Source of the DNA: Chitinophagales bacterium
Lineage (GTDB): Bacteria; Bacteroidota; Bacteroidia; Chitinophagales; CAIODY01
NCBI GenBank assembly: GCA_947452995.1
Contig: CANGEV010000005.1
Location: 89,728-153,727 of the forward strand
Direction of reading: 5' to 3'
DNA length: 64,000 nt
Both the position numbers and the translations under genes were made by a program. The notes under the pieces were generated by a model that saw only the letters and a list, made by a program, of their open reading frames with translations, searched no databases and was not told the origin of the DNA. Positions 29,125 to 38,822 of this stretch are shown here, one piece after another. The first letter of the stretch is position 1. Each line of letters begins with the position of its first letter.

Positions 29125-29520
29125 ATGAAAAAACTATTTTTCACATTGACTTTGGTGTTCGGCTTAGCTACTTTGGCTTCTGCTAACACTTACAAATTGA
29201 ACAACGCTTCTGTAGAAGCAAAATTTGCAGCATCTCAAGATGTTACAACTGAATTGACTGCTTTAACTAGCAACACTGAAAATTTCTCTACAATCCTAGG
29301 TGGTGACCAATCAAAAGTTGGTTTCTTGGTGCGTGCATTCTTCTGTGGATCGTTCTCTATCCACCGTATGTACATGGGTTCTGGCTTTATGTGGATGTAT
29401 TGCATCCCTGTAGCTGGTTCTTTAACAGCTTTCATCGATTTCTGGTATGTTGTATTCAAAGGAGACGAAGCTTTGAGCAAATATTCTAACAATACTAAAT
29501 TCTGGGCTTTCAAAGACTAA
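29125..29520 (+). CDS. TM2 domain-containing protein with signal peptide
   Basis: 131 residues: a cleavable signal peptide (1-20, ending ASA), a soluble linker of about 45 residues, then a TM2 domain. The TM2 part has GFLVRAFFCGSFSIHRMYMG, which corresponds to the family's FLGxFGxHRFYxG pattern, a GSGFMWMYC turn, and a second helix ending IDFWYVVFKGDE. TM2 proteins are small inner-membrane proteins of unknown role. The codon use looks strongly biased, suggesting high expression. It stands alone and ends at a strong terminator shared with lpxK. Confidence 0.85.
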   Translation: MKKLFFTLTLVFGLATLASANTYKLNNASVEAKFAASQDVTTELTALTSNTENFSTILGGDQSKVGFLVRAFFCGSFSIHRMYMGSGFMWMYCIPVAGSLTAFIDFWYVVFKGDEALSKYSNNTKFWAFKD

Positions 29521-29540
29521 TTAATTTAGTCTCCCATATT

Positions 29541-29572
29541 AAAAAATCCTCTTCTACGGAAGGGGATTTTTT
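29541..29572. terminator. Bidirectional terminator between the TM2 gene and lpxK
   Basis: A 14-bp stem (29541-29554 with 29559-29572) around a TACG loop, with A6 and T6 at the outer ends and one T-G wobble. It can serve the TM2 gene on the plus strand and lpxK on the minus strand. Confidence 0.9.
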
Positions 29573-29578
29573 TTGCTT

Positions 29579-30613
29579 TTAATCTTGATTAAGCTGCAAT
29601 TGTTTGATTCGAAGCAATTCACAAAGACAATTATCAAAGTCAGCATTTGCAAAACACACACTAATCGGTAAATAACACAATGTTATGCCCGCATTCTCAA
29701 ACCAAGACTTAAATGAATGCAGTTTTACAGCATCTTTCTCTGTACATATCCATAGAGAAGCACTCGATTGTTTTCGAAGAAATTCTAAATCTGAGAGTTT
29801 ATAATGATAATGATCCGAATAGGTAAAACATTTTGTATTAAATCGAGTTTTCACCTCTGCAAAAAAAACAGCAGGATTAGCGATTCCAGCGAATACCAAA
29901 GCTTCGGTGTCAGCGTCTATTTTAGATTGAACATTAAATACATTTCTTAATTGATCATAAGCTAGCCCAGAGAAAAAAACTAGAGTATTCGGATTATATT
30001 TTCGGATTCTATTCTCTATTTCTTTTTTTTGCTCATTCGTTAAATTGGGAGGACATTTTGTAACCAATATAATATCTGCGCGCTTGGCTCCACTTCTACA
30101 CTCCCTTAGGTTTCCTGCAGGCAACACAAAATCATTATAAAAAGGTTCGTCAAATTTGGTGAGCAATATTTGTATGTGTGGATGTATTGCCCTATGTTGA
30201 AAAACATCATCCAATAAAATCAAATTGACATCCTCTTCCTCTCCCAATAGCTCTGCGACACCCATTACCCTATTTTCAGCGACAGCGACAGGCATTTCAG
30301 GATATTTCAATTTAAACATTGAAGGCTCATCCCCAATTAGTCTCGTATCAATTTCAACGCTAGCTAATTGAAAACCTTTACTTTTCCTTACATAACCTCG
30401 ACTAAGTGTAGCAACAGAATATTCCGAATTTAAAAGCTCAATTAAATATTCAATATGTGGACTTTTACCTGTTCCGCCAACAGAAAGATTACCAATACCA
30501 ATTGTTAGAACATCAAACTGAAAAGGTTTAAAAATATGGGCATCATATAATTTGTTACGAACGCGCGTAATAAAATCATATACAAGGGTCAAAGGAAACA
30601 AGACTTTTCTCAT
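29579..30613 (-). CDS. lpxK: Tetraacyldisaccharide 4'-kinase LpxK
   Basis: Phosphorylates the 4' position of the lipid A disaccharide at the inner membrane. The 344 residues show the P-loop GNLSVGGTGKSP (41-52), LSRGYVRKSKG, GDEPSMFK and the DDVFQHRAI motif typical of LpxK. Its ATG shares one base with the stop of the M1 peptidase gene (TGATG), implying translational coupling. It is the last gene of a lon-M1 peptidase-lpxK unit. Confidence 0.95.
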   Translation of the reverse strand: MRKVLFPLTLVYDFITRVRNKLYDAHIFKPFQFDVLTIGIGNLSVGGTGKSPHIEYLIELLNSEYSVATLSRGYVRKSKGFQLASVEIDTRLIGDEPSMFKLKYPEMPVAVAENRVMGVAELLGEEEDVNLILLDDVFQHRAIHPHIQILLTKFDEPFYNDFVLPAGNLRECRSGAKRADIILVTKCPPNLTNEQKKEIENRIRKYNPNTLVFFSGLAYDQLRNVFNVQSKIDADTEALVFAGIANPAVFFAEVKTRFNTKCFTYSDHYHYKLSDLEFLRKQSSASLWICTEKDAVKLHSFKSWFENAGITLCYLPISVCFANADFDNCLCELLRIKQLQLNQD

Positions 30614-32325
30614 CAGCGTTCCTTTATTTCAATATAATAGTCTTTACTTACTTCAACTGCGGGACTTGATTTTTTAACCGTCAAATCACCCTCAATTGTC
30701 TGCCATTGATTTGTAGGACTCAAAAAATATTGCTGTCCATCAATACTTATAGGGATTTTCATGTTAAATCCATCCACAACTAATTGGTATCTATAGCTCA
30801 AAAACCACTTCCCATTTCTTTCATTAATCTTATACTCGAATAAAGGCACGATATTCGTCCTTAAGTATTGATCAAAAAAGCCTTCTAGTGGCAACCCAGA
30901 TTCCTTAATAATATAGTCCTCAAACTCATATTCACTGATTATCTTATGATAAAATCTCTTGTTGATCTGATGAAGTAATTTTTTAAATTGTACATCATCA
31001 TTCATCTGCTGACGAATCATGTGTACAATTGCGGCACCTTTATCATAGCGATCGCCACTACCCTCTTCATGAACTCCCTGAGGACCAATAATCGGACGAT
31101 CATTGTCTATATTTTTCCATTCGCCACGAATGTATTTTAAGGCTTCTGACTTACCTAACAAACATTCGACATACAAACCTTCAGCGTAAGTTGTCCAGCC
31201 TTCCTGTATCCAATCATTCGCAACATCATTTGCAGTGATTGAATTCCCGAACCATTCATGTGCACTTTCATGTACCAAAATATAATCAAATTTCATTCCG
31301 ACTCCCGAATAAGAGCGATCCATACCAAGGTATCCTAATTTAAATTTGTTACCATATGCTACAGCACTTTGATGTTCCATTCCAAGGTATGGAGCTTCAA
31401 CAAGTTTATATCCATCTTGATAAAATGGATAAGGCCCAAACCAATCCTCAAAACAATGTATCATCGGAGCGGCCATTGGAAAGGTCTTTCGAGCTTGCTT
31501 TTCATGACATTTCAGTGCAAAATAACGAAGCTTTAATTCGCCGCTTAATCCTTTTATATTCTCTCCAAATTCGAAATAATCACCAAGATAAAAAGTAATA
31601 TCGTATAAGTTGATTGGATTACGAACTGAATAAACAGAAATCCTTTTACCAGAAGTATCTTGCCGATTAAACTCATTTACTAAACGACCGTTACTAACTG
31701 CATATAAATAATCGGGATAGCTTATTGTAATATTTGTCAATTCATCCGGTTCGTCAGCTGCGTCATCCTTACAAGGAAACCAAATGCTTGCGCCATCTCC
31801 TTGACAAGCAACTGCCACCCAAGGTTTTTCAGACTCGTCTTTAGTCCAAATAAAACCTCCATCCCAAGGGGCGTTTAAAGCCTCATGTGGAATCCCATGA
31901 AATGCGACCGAAATTTCAAATAAAGTATCCTTATTAAAATATGCTAACCAAGAATCAGACTCCACCCAAATAACATTACCTGAACGGGAATAGGTTATCT
32001 GCGGTGCATTTACATGTATTTCACGATGTGTTAAACTGTCTCTTCTAATACAAATCAATTGAATGCTATCCACTTGCATGGGCTCTTGCAAGTCGATTTG
32101 CATTTTCGATGACTTGTCATTTACAACAAAACGCATGGTAGAATTACCTGTAATTGATTTCTGATTAATATCAATATCAAAATTCAAATAATATCGCTTT
32201 ACGTTCCACCAAAAACGGCCAGGACTATTGGATTGGCCTAATAGACTATCCTGACGAGGATTTGCCTGCAATTCAAAGAATACAGCCGACAAAAAAACAA
32301 AAATCAGCAACAGCTTATTATTCAT
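30613..32325 (-). CDS. M1 family metallopeptidase (variant GMEHQ motif)
   Basis: Exported zinc aminopeptidase-like protein, 570 residues. A signal peptide (about 1-21, ending LQA) precedes an N-terminal beta domain and the catalytic domain with HESAHEWFG (H352, E353, H356) and the third zinc ligand E375 in WIQEGWTTYAEG. The usual exopeptidase GAMEN motif is replaced by GMEHQ (315-319), so substrate binding may differ. There is no long C-terminal armadillo domain. It lies 9 nt after lon and overlaps lpxK by 1 nt. Confidence 0.9.
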   Translation of the reverse strand: MNNKLLLIFVFLSAVFFELQANPRQDSLLGQSNSPGRFWWNVKRYYLNFDIDINQKSITGNSTMRFVVNDKSSKMQIDLQEPMQVDSIQLICIRRDSLTHREIHVNAPQITYSRSGNVIWVESDSWLAYFNKDTLFEISVAFHGIPHEALNAPWDGGFIWTKDESEKPWVAVACQGDGASIWFPCKDDAADEPDELTNITISYPDYLYAVSNGRLVNEFNRQDTSGKRISVYSVRNPINLYDITFYLGDYFEFGENIKGLSGELKLRYFALKCHEKQARKTFPMAAPMIHCFEDWFGPYPFYQDGYKLVEAPYLGMEHQSAVAYGNKFKLGYLGMDRSYSGVGMKFDYILVHESAHEWFGNSITANDVANDWIQEGWTTYAEGLYVECLLGKSEALKYIRGEWKNIDNDRPIIGPQGVHEEGSGDRYDKGAAIVHMIRQQMNDDVQFKKLLHQINKRFYHKIISEYEFEDYIIKESGLPLEGFFDQYLRTNIVPLFEYKINERNGKWFLSYRYQLVVDGFNMKIPISIDGQQYFLSPTNQWQTIEGDLTVKKSSPAVEVSKDYYIEIKER

Positions 32326-32334
32326 TTTTAAAAA

Positions 32335-34743
32335 TTATGGCATTAAAGCAATTTCAAGTACCTCAGACATTTTATCGATATAATGAAACTTTAAATCACC
32401 CAGAAAATCAGGATTAATTTCTTCTACATCTTTTTGATTCATCTTACAAAGTACAATCTCCTTCATACCACCACGCTTCGCCGCTAAAATCTTTTCTTTA
32501 ATTCCTCCAACTGGTAGTACTTTACCACGTAGCGTTATTTCTCCAGTCATCGCTAATAATGGCTTAACACGTCTACCTGTTAACAAGGATACCAACGCTG
32601 TCAACATCGTTATTCCTGCGGAAGGACCATCTTTAGGGACTGCCCCTTCTGGAACATGTAGATGTATCGTATTTTTCTCTAAAATAGAAAAATCAACATT
32701 AAGCTTTTCTGCATTAGATTTTACATAACTGATGGCTGTCATGGCAGATTCCTTCATAACGTCGCCTAATTTACCCGTAAGCTGAAGCCCCTCTTTTCCT
32801 GGAAATTTATTAGCTTCAATGTAAAGCATTTCTCCACCTACTGAAGTATAAGCTAATCCCATCGCAACGCCTGCAGGATTCTTCTCTTTGAAGTACTCCT
32901 TATCATAACGCACTTTCCCTAAAATTATACCGGCCTTATCGGCAGAAATAGATGCATCATATTCCTCCTCCATTGCAACACATTTCGCAACATGACGCAT
33001 GATTGCAGCAAGTTGACGATCCAATTCACGCACCCCGCTTTCTCGTGTATAACACTCTATTACAAACTGTAATGCCGCGTTTGAAATTTTTACAGCAGAA
33101 GCCTTCAAACCATGTGCCTCTCTTTGTTTGGGAATCAAATATTTCTTCGCGATTTCCATCTTCTCTTCGATACTATAGCCACTTATCTCGATTATCTCCA
33201 TACGGTCGCGTAATGCGGGCTGTATGGTTTGTAAACTATTAGCGGTAGCTATGAAAAGAATCTTGGAAAGATCATATTCCAATTCTAAATAATTGTCATA
33301 GAAACTTGCATTTTGCTCTGGGTCTAAAACCTCTAACAAAGCCGAAGAAGGGTCTCCACGATACTCGTTACCTAATTTATCAATCTCATCTAAAATATAA
33401 ACCGGATTACCTGATTGAACTTTTTTCAAATTCTGTATAATTCTACCTGGCATCGCTCCGATATACGTTTTACGATGACCACGAATCTCGGCTTCGTCAT
33501 GTAATCCACCTAAACTCATTCGCACAAATTTACGATCTAATGACTTCGCAATCGAACGACCTAGAGAAGTCTTACCAACACCCGGAGGTCCTACCAAACA
33601 TAAAATCGGTGACTTTAAATCTCCTTTTAATTTTAATACCGCCAAATACTCTAAAATACGCTCCTTAACTTTTTCAAGACCATAATGATCATCATTCAAA
33701 ACAGCTCTTGCGTGAATCAAATCAAAATTATCCTTGGTATATTCATTCCATGGCAATTCTAACAAAACATCCAAATAATTATAAACCACCGTATACTCCG
33801 AAGATGCAGGATGCATCCGATTTAATTTTTCAATCTCTCGATTAAAAATTGAGGCTGCAGCTTCCGACCACTTTTTCTTCTCAGCACGAGCCTTTAAATT
33901 CTTTATCTCTTGTTTGTTATCATCAAAACCTAACTCTTCTTGAATCGCTTTCATTTGCTGATTCAAAAAATATTCCTTCTGTTGCTTATCAATATCTGTA
34001 CGAGTCTTTGACTGAATTTTGTTTTTAAGTTCTAGTAATTGTAAATCTTTATCGCTTAACTTCAAAACCATTTCAGCACGTTCCTTGATATCATCACAAG
34101 CTAAAACATTTTGTTTATCCTTTAATTCGGCTTGTAAATTCGAAGCGATAAAGTGCATTAAGAATATCGGATTCTCAATGTTTCGTAAAATTAATGAAGC
34201 TTCATTTGGTAACTGCGGCGATAACTTAGTGATTTGAACTGCTGCGTCTTTTAAATTTGAAATCGTTGCCTTAAACTCTTCATCCTCTAATACCTCCAAA
34301 CGATTATCCGGAACAACAGATATCTTGGCTTTTATATAAGGTGTTTCTTCCAATATCTCATCTACTTGAAAACGGTTTCGACCTTGAAGGATCACTGTCG
34401 TGCTTCCGTCAGGCATTTTTAACATTTTCAAAATACGCGCTATAGTTCCAATACGATATATATTTTCAGAAGTAGGGTCTTGAACATCCTCCTTTTGACC
34501 TAAAACTCCCAATAATTTATTGGTTTTATTAGCTTCATTTAATGCTTGAATGGATTTCTCTCTACTAACTGTGATAGGAATTACAACTCCGGGAAACAAT
34601 ACCGTATTCCTTAACGGAAGTATTGGCAAAATTTCTGCAACATCTTTTTGTGCAGTATCATCATCCTCGACCATAGGAATGATCGGCATAAATTCCATAT
34701 CATCCTCCATATTATTCTCGTTAAAACCAAACTTATTTGCCAT
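32335..34743 (-). CDS. lon: ATP-dependent protease Lon
   Basis: Hexameric AAA+ serine protease of the cytosol that degrades damaged and regulatory proteins. An in-frame Met exists at 34788, but the family begins near MANKFGFNE, so I place the start at 34743 (802 residues). Seen: an N-terminal LON domain with [12 protein letters not shown], a coiled-coil region, Walker [10 protein letters not shown] (about 386), Walker [10 protein letters not shown], and the catalytic dyad Ser in [10 protein letters not shown] (about 706) with Lys in GGIKEKILA (about 748). Two genes follow closely: an M1 peptidase and lpxK. Confidence 0.97.
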   Translation of the reverse strand: MANKFGFNENNMEDDMEFMPIIPMVEDDDTAQKDVAEILPILPLRNTVLFPGVVIPITVSREKSIQALNEANKTNKLLGVLGQKEDVQDPTSENIYRIGTIARILKMLKMPDGSTTVILQGRNRFQVDEILEETPYIKAKISVVPDNRLEVLEDEEFKATISNLKDAAVQITKLSPQLPNEASLILRNIENPIFLMHFIASNLQAELKDKQNVLACDDIKERAEMVLKLSDKDLQLLELKNKIQSKTRTDIDKQQKEYFLNQQMKAIQEELGFDDNKQEIKNLKARAEKKKWSEAAASIFNREIEKLNRMHPASSEYTVVYNYLDVLLELPWNEYTKDNFDLIHARAVLNDDHYGLEKVKERILEYLAVLKLKGDLKSPILCLVGPPGVGKTSLGRSIAKSLDRKFVRMSLGGLHDEAEIRGHRKTYIGAMPGRIIQNLKKVQSGNPVYILDEIDKLGNEYRGDPSSALLEVLDPEQNASFYDNYLELEYDLSKILFIATANSLQTIQPALRDRMEIIEISGYSIEEKMEIAKKYLIPKQREAHGLKASAVKISNAALQFVIECYTRESGVRELDRQLAAIMRHVAKCVAMEEEYDASISADKAGIILGKVRYDKEYFKEKNPAGVAMGLAYTSVGGEMLYIEANKFPGKEGLQLTGKLGDVMKESAMTAISYVKSNAEKLNVDFSILEKNTIHLHVPEGAVPKDGPSAGITMLTALVSLLTGRRVKPLLAMTGEITLRGKVLPVGGIKEKILAAKRGGMKEIVLCKMNQKDVEEINPDFLGDLKFHYIDKMSEVLEIALMP

Positions 34744-34853
34744 AATCATTTTTTTATAACACTGCACAATCAAAAAATATACCTTCATAAATTAGCTGAC
34801 ATTTCGACCATTAAACAAAGAAAAATCAGGCCATTTTATCCGACATTAGTTGC

Positions 34854-35918
34854 TTAAATGTTTTTTACAGTCACTACTGTCATAAAAGGCGCTATATATC
34901 TTCCAAAAGGAATTGGAATCCATTTTATTAAACGATTTAAAAGCTTACCAATGAAATTTACTAATCCACTTTTATAGTGCGTATCCCAAAATCCTGGCAG
35001 TACCATCGCATTCCAACCCGAACTTGCTGCAGCGCCACAAAAAACACTCCCAGGTAGAATATGTTCATACCAGACGCCGTACAATGGCTCACGTGAATTC
35101 GTGATATGAGTTGGCCTTACTTTAATTTGTTTAGTATTCTTATATTGATTAGCCACTTCAATAATCGCCTCCCCATAAATCATTCGACAAGCTTTGGACA
35201 AAAGCGCCAATTCATCGGCATTTAATCCCTCCACATGCTCAGAAATATACTTTTTACGCTGTTCAAAATAGAACTGCTTTTCAATTCGTCTATGTTTCTT
35301 ATAATGATTCAAAACAACTAATGGATTATACGAATTGGCAGAGGTAGAATCAACCATCACCATTTTACCATTATTTAATTTTGAAGCAAATTGATAATAA
35401 TGTTCAAGATCTGGTAAATGCTCTATTACATTACGTGAACTAATAATATCTACAGCAATAGAATGTTCATTGCAATAATCTACAACCTGTACTATATCTC
35501 CAACAACAAAATGTGCCGGCAATAAATTTAATTCCGAACACATCGCTTTGGCCTCCTCCAACCATTCGGCATTATAATCATTGTAAATAACAAATTTAAA
35601 ACCACATAACTGTGCTAGCATAAACGAAGTCCCTAAGCCTGCTCCATAATCTAAATACACCAAATCCTTTATGTGCTTGCTACCATGTTTCGATAATGCA
35701 GTTAAAATATTATAGGCACTACACTGAATTGAGAAATGCAATCGTTTTACATGACATTTCTGAAAATAGATCTTTGAGTAATCCCTCAACTTTGTTGTGC
35801 TCCAATCGAAATTCATCAATTTCTCATATAACTCTTCTGATTTAGATAAAACCAAATCATACTGATTTTTATCTAATCCCTCCTTAATTGCAAATTCTTC
35901 TAATGACAAATTTTTCAT
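34854..35918 (-). CDS. Class I SAM-dependent methyltransferase
   Basis: The 354 residues have a Rossmann methyltransferase core with motif I LDYGAGLGTS (about 89-98), an acidic IYNDYN at strand 2, VGDI at strand 3 and SSRNVIEHL at strand 4. A C-terminal portion of about 130 residues has no recognised domain and includes a hydrophobic patch near the end (LIKWIPIPFG). The substrate cannot be predicted; small-molecule or lipid methylation is possible. It begins 1 nt after the YihY-type gene and is followed by a 110-nt gap before lon with no clear terminator. Confidence 0.75.
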   Translation of the reverse strand: MKNLSLEEFAIKEGLDKNQYDLVLSKSEELYEKLMNFDWSTTKLRDYSKIYFQKCHVKRLHFSIQCSAYNILTALSKHGSKHIKDLVYLDYGAGLGTSFMLAQLCGFKFVIYNDYNAEWLEEAKAMCSELNLLPAHFVVGDIVQVVDYCNEHSIAVDIISSRNVIEHLPDLEHYYQFASKLNNGKMVMVDSTSANSYNPLVVLNHYKKHRRIEKQFYFEQRKKYISEHVEGLNADELALLSKACRMIYGEAIIEVANQYKNTKQIKVRPTHITNSREPLYGVWYEHILPGSVFCGAAASSGWNAMVLPGFWDTHYKSGLVNFIGKLLNRLIKWIPIPFGRYIAPFMTVVTVKNI

Positions 35919-35919
35919 C

Positions 35920-36831
35920 CTAGTTAATCGCGGTTTTATCCTTCAGTTTCAAGATAGTAATTCCCGCATTAATCTCATAACCAAGTATCAAAACCATACA
36001 GTTAAAATACATCCAAAGCATAATTACAATAATACTTCCTATAGAACCATATACTTTATTATAAGTTCCAAAATTATTTACGAAATAAGAAAACAAAAGA
36101 GAGGTAAGAATAAACAATAAAGTGGCGAAAGTGCTTCCAGCGCTTATAAACCGAAAACGCTCCTTGACAGCAGGTCCATAGAAATAAATGGAACTTATGG
36201 TAAAAAAGAACAAGGCAAGAATAATGATATAGCGTAACAATGAAAAGATCCATTTAATCAATTCACTATGAATATCAAACACACCATAAAGCCATTCAAA
36301 AACTGATTTCTCTGCAATAATTAGAATCAAACTACTCAATAATAGGATAGAGATCATAAACGTAAGCTTAAGCGCAGTCCAATTGTGCTGAATAACATTT
36401 CTCTTATGATAAGCATGTTCATAGGCCTTATCAAAAGCATTCAATAGAGCTTTAACACCACTCATCGCAGAAAAAATGGAGAACACAAAACCAAAAGACA
36501 TTAATCCTTGATGTTGAATCTCCGCTATATCGTTTATGGTGGAACGAATCATTTGATATGCCTCCTTATTGTTGATTATATCCTTTATCGTTAATAGCAA
36601 TTGCGTATGAACATTCTTAACTGGCAAGTAGGGAATTAATGTAAACAAAAAGATTAAACCCGGAAAAATAGAAAGTATAAAAAAAAATGTAACAGAAGAT
36701 GATCGCATAACCAGACCCTCCTTTTGTATTTCTTTGATAATAAAACGCAATAAACGAAGTAAAGGAATGCCCTCAAATCCAGGCAGTGAAAAGTTTTTTA
36801 TCTTTTGTAATGTTTCTTGGTTCATTTTCAA
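35920..36831 (-). CDS. YihY/virulence factor BrkB family membrane protein
   Basis: A 303-residue inner-membrane protein with about six hydrophobic helices. It carries the family pattern: SSSVTFFFILSIFPGL at the first helix, the GVKALLNAFDKAY segment, SIYFYGPAVK, and the last helix IIVIMLWMYFNCMVLILGYEIN. YihY/BrkB members were once called ribonuclease BN by mistake; their transport or envelope role is unsettled. It sits 26 nt after mltG and 1 nt before a methyltransferase gene, so the three are likely an operon. Confidence 0.9.
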   Translation of the reverse strand: MKMNQETLQKIKNFSLPGFEGIPLLRLLRFIIKEIQKEGLVMRSSSVTFFFILSIFPGLIFLFTLIPYLPVKNVHTQLLLTIKDIINNKEAYQMIRSTINDIAEIQHQGLMSFGFVFSIFSAMSGVKALLNAFDKAYEHAYHKRNVIQHNWTALKLTFMISILLLSSLILIIAEKSVFEWLYGVFDIHSELIKWIFSLLRYIIILALFFFTISSIYFYGPAVKERFRFISAGSTFATLLFILTSLLFSYFVNNFGTYNKVYGSIGSIIVIMLWMYFNCMVLILGYEINAGITILKLKDKTAIN

Positions 36832-36857
36832 AATTTAACGCTTTTCAAAAATACATT

Positions 36858-37883
36858 TTATTTATCAAAACGTTGACGATATGCAGCCTGATAGGCATGC
36901 GCATTTTTTAAATGATCCGTATAATTTGAGGTAAAGATATGACTTCCATTAAAACTAGGATCTGCACAAAAATAGAAATCTATGCTCAATGGCATTGTCA
37001 ATACAGCATCGATACTTGAAATGGATGGTATACAGATGGGTGCAGGTGGCAAACCCGCCTTGCGATATGTATTATAAGGCGAATCAATTTCCAAATGTTT
37101 ATTCAAAACTCGATGAATGGAGTAATCTTGCCATGCAAAAATAATGGTAGGATCTGCTTGCAATCGCATCCCTTTTCTTAATCGATTATAGTAAACCGAT
37201 GCAATTCTTGGTTTATCTGATTCTAGAGAAGTCTCCTCCTCGACAATCGACGCTAAAATCATTACTTCATAACGGCTTAAGCCAAGTTTTGCCGCTTTCT
37301 CTTTTCTTGCAGCATTCCAAAATTTAAGATATGCATCCTTTAATTTTCGACTTAATATTCGATTTGAACAATTCCAATATAATCGATGCGTTTCTGGAAT
37401 TATTAATCCTAAATAACTTTGAGGAACTGAATTTCTGGTTGTGATATCCAATACTGCCACAGAATCTAAAACAGTTATTAGATTTTGTGAACTTATATGA
37501 ATTGACTGCTTAATTTTAGCTTCAAAATTCTCAAAATTTCTACTTTTTGCTATTATTAACTTTACTTCAGATTGATGGCCATTACGCAAATTTTTGACTA
37601 ATTGAAACGCAGTCATTTCAGCATCAATAGCATACTTTCCATCACGTAATTTACTTTCATCAAGAAGTAACGACATTGCGATTCGCACAGTAAAATTCGA
37701 CACGAATGTAAGTTTAGCACTTAATTGCTGATTCAAGGATGGAATCGAGTCCGCCTTGAGTATATAAAGAGCATTGTCTCCCTGTTTAGGCTTTAATTGC
37801 AAGAAACTAAAAAAGATTAAATTCCCCAGCAAAAGTATTGCTAGAAAAAATGGAATTAGAACTACGAAAAGCCTTTTCAACAT
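36858..37883 (-). CDS. mltG: Endolytic peptidoglycan transglycosylase MltG
   Basis: Membrane-anchored lytic transglycosylase that cleaves nascent glycan strands and sets glycan chain length. 341 residues: an N-terminal membrane helix (about 7-29), a LysM-like region, then the YceG catalytic domain with ASIVEEET (211-218), whose Glu is catalytic, RIASVYYNRL, MRLQADPTI and the family's GLPPAPI loop. A TACTTTTG promoter element lies 17-24 nt upstream. It heads a probable operon with the YihY-type and methyltransferase genes. Confidence 0.95.
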   Translation of the reverse strand: MLKRLFVVLIPFFLAILLLGNLIFFSFLQLKPKQGDNALYILKADSIPSLNQQLSAKLTFVSNFTVRIAMSLLLDESKLRDGKYAIDAEMTAFQLVKNLRNGHQSEVKLIIAKSRNFENFEAKIKQSIHISSQNLITVLDSVAVLDITTRNSVPQSYLGLIIPETHRLYWNCSNRILSRKLKDAYLKFWNAARKEKAAKLGLSRYEVMILASIVEEETSLESDKPRIASVYYNRLRKGMRLQADPTIIFAWQDYSIHRVLNKHLEIDSPYNTYRKAGLPPAPICIPSISSIDAVLTMPLSIDFYFCADPSFNGSHIFTSNYTDHLKNAHAYQAAYRQRFDK

Positions 37884-37899
37884 ATGTATTATATACCTA

Positions 37900-37907
37900 C
37901 AAAAGTA
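37900..37907 (-). promoter_or_regulatory. -7 element before mltG
   Basis: TACTTTTG on the minus strand, an exact TAnnTTTG match, ending 16 nt before the mltG ATG. No TTG at usual -33 spacing. Confidence 0.45.
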
Positions 37908-37983
37908 CTAAAATAAACGAAGGACTAAAATTGGCATGATGATTGAAATATGGATAATATCATTAACCTTTAAATAGAATGTT

Positions 37984-38745
37984 ATGAAAAAGTTTTTTTT
38001 ACCAATCGTTTTTATTCTTTCTTGTCAATTAGGATTTTCTCAAGTAAGAAACCAACATCACCCACACCACCAAAATCAACAAAATAATCACAATTATAAC
38101 AACACTTGTGATTATAACAATGCTAACTACTACCCTTCCTACAACAATCTAATCCTTCAGTTGCCTTCCATGCCTGTTCAAGTTTGGATAGACCAAAATT
38201 GGATTGGAAATTATTCTCAAAAATATGAATCTCAACTAGCTATTGGCCGCCATTCTTTAGTTATTCGAATTGCACAAAGCAGACGAGGTTATCAAGTTGT
38301 TTATCGCGATATATATAATGGTTTTATTGACGTAAATCCTTATTCACAACTTGTTGGAAATTGTGTAAACTTTAAATTGCCTATTCAATTTTCAGAAGTG
38401 CGTCTACCATACAATTATTCTTATAATAACCCTTCAGATTACGATGATGAAGGGCACTGCCATCAGAACAATCAATCCTTTAACTATTTTTTAAGTAGCG
38501 TGGAATCTTGTTGGTTTGACAGTGAAAAATCGGCGCTTATCAGTCAGTATGTATCTTCAAATCAATTGTCAAGTGCACAAATCTATCAATTGATAGCGGC
38601 TTTAGATTACGAGAGTAGTCGACTCCAAATTGCAAAGCTTGCTTTTGCGCATTGTTATGATCCACAGAATTATTATAGTCTTTTCAATTTATTTTCTTTT
38701 GGAAGTAGTAAAGCTGAATTAAGTAAATTTATAGGTCGTTGTTAA
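37984..38745 (+). CDS. Exported DUF4476 protein with His/Asn-rich linker
   Basis: 253 residues: a signal peptide (about 1-19, ending GFSQ), then an extreme low-complexity stretch (about 23-60) rich in His, Asn, Gln and Tyr, a beta-rich middle domain (about 60-145), and a C-terminal DUF4476 helical domain (about 165-253) with the features ALDYESSRLQIAKLAF and KFIGRC. DUF4476 is widespread in Bacteroidota and of unknown function. The His-rich stretch might bind metal, which is inference. It is a single-gene unit ending at a terminator. Confidence 0.82.
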   Translation: MKKFFLPIVFILSCQLGFSQVRNQHHPHHQNQQNNHNYNNTCDYNNANYYPSYNNLILQLPSMPVQVWIDQNWIGNYSQKYESQLAIGRHSLVIRIAQSRRGYQVVYRDIYNGFIDVNPYSQLVGNCVNFKLPIQFSEVRLPYNYSYNNPSDYDDEGHCHQNNQSFNYFLSSVESCWFDSEKSALISQYVSSNQLSSAQIYQLIAALDYESSRLQIAKLAFAHCYDPQNYYSLFNLFSFGSSKAELSKFIGRC

Positions 38746-38760
38746 TTTAATAAATTAATG

Positions 38761-38793
38761 AAAACCCCGTTCTTCTTCAAGACGGGGTTTTTT
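38761..38793 (+). terminator. Rho-independent terminator after the DUF4476 gene
   Basis: AACCCCGT and CTT pair with AAG and ACGGGGTT around a short loop, with one bulged T on the left arm, followed by a T6 run. It lies 15 nt after the stop. Confidence 0.88.
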
Positions 38794-38822
38794 AGTATAT
38801 TAGCGTCCTAATTTTTACTAAA

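Noticed and set aside
29235..29513. Antisense open frame opposite the TM2 gene
   Set aside because: It has no promoter element and no recognised domain, and is fully explained by the codon bias of the TM2 gene.
34744..34788. Longer Lon reading frame starting at 34788
   Set aside because: The family begins near MANKFGFNE; the extra 15 residues are hydrophobic and not conserved in Lon.
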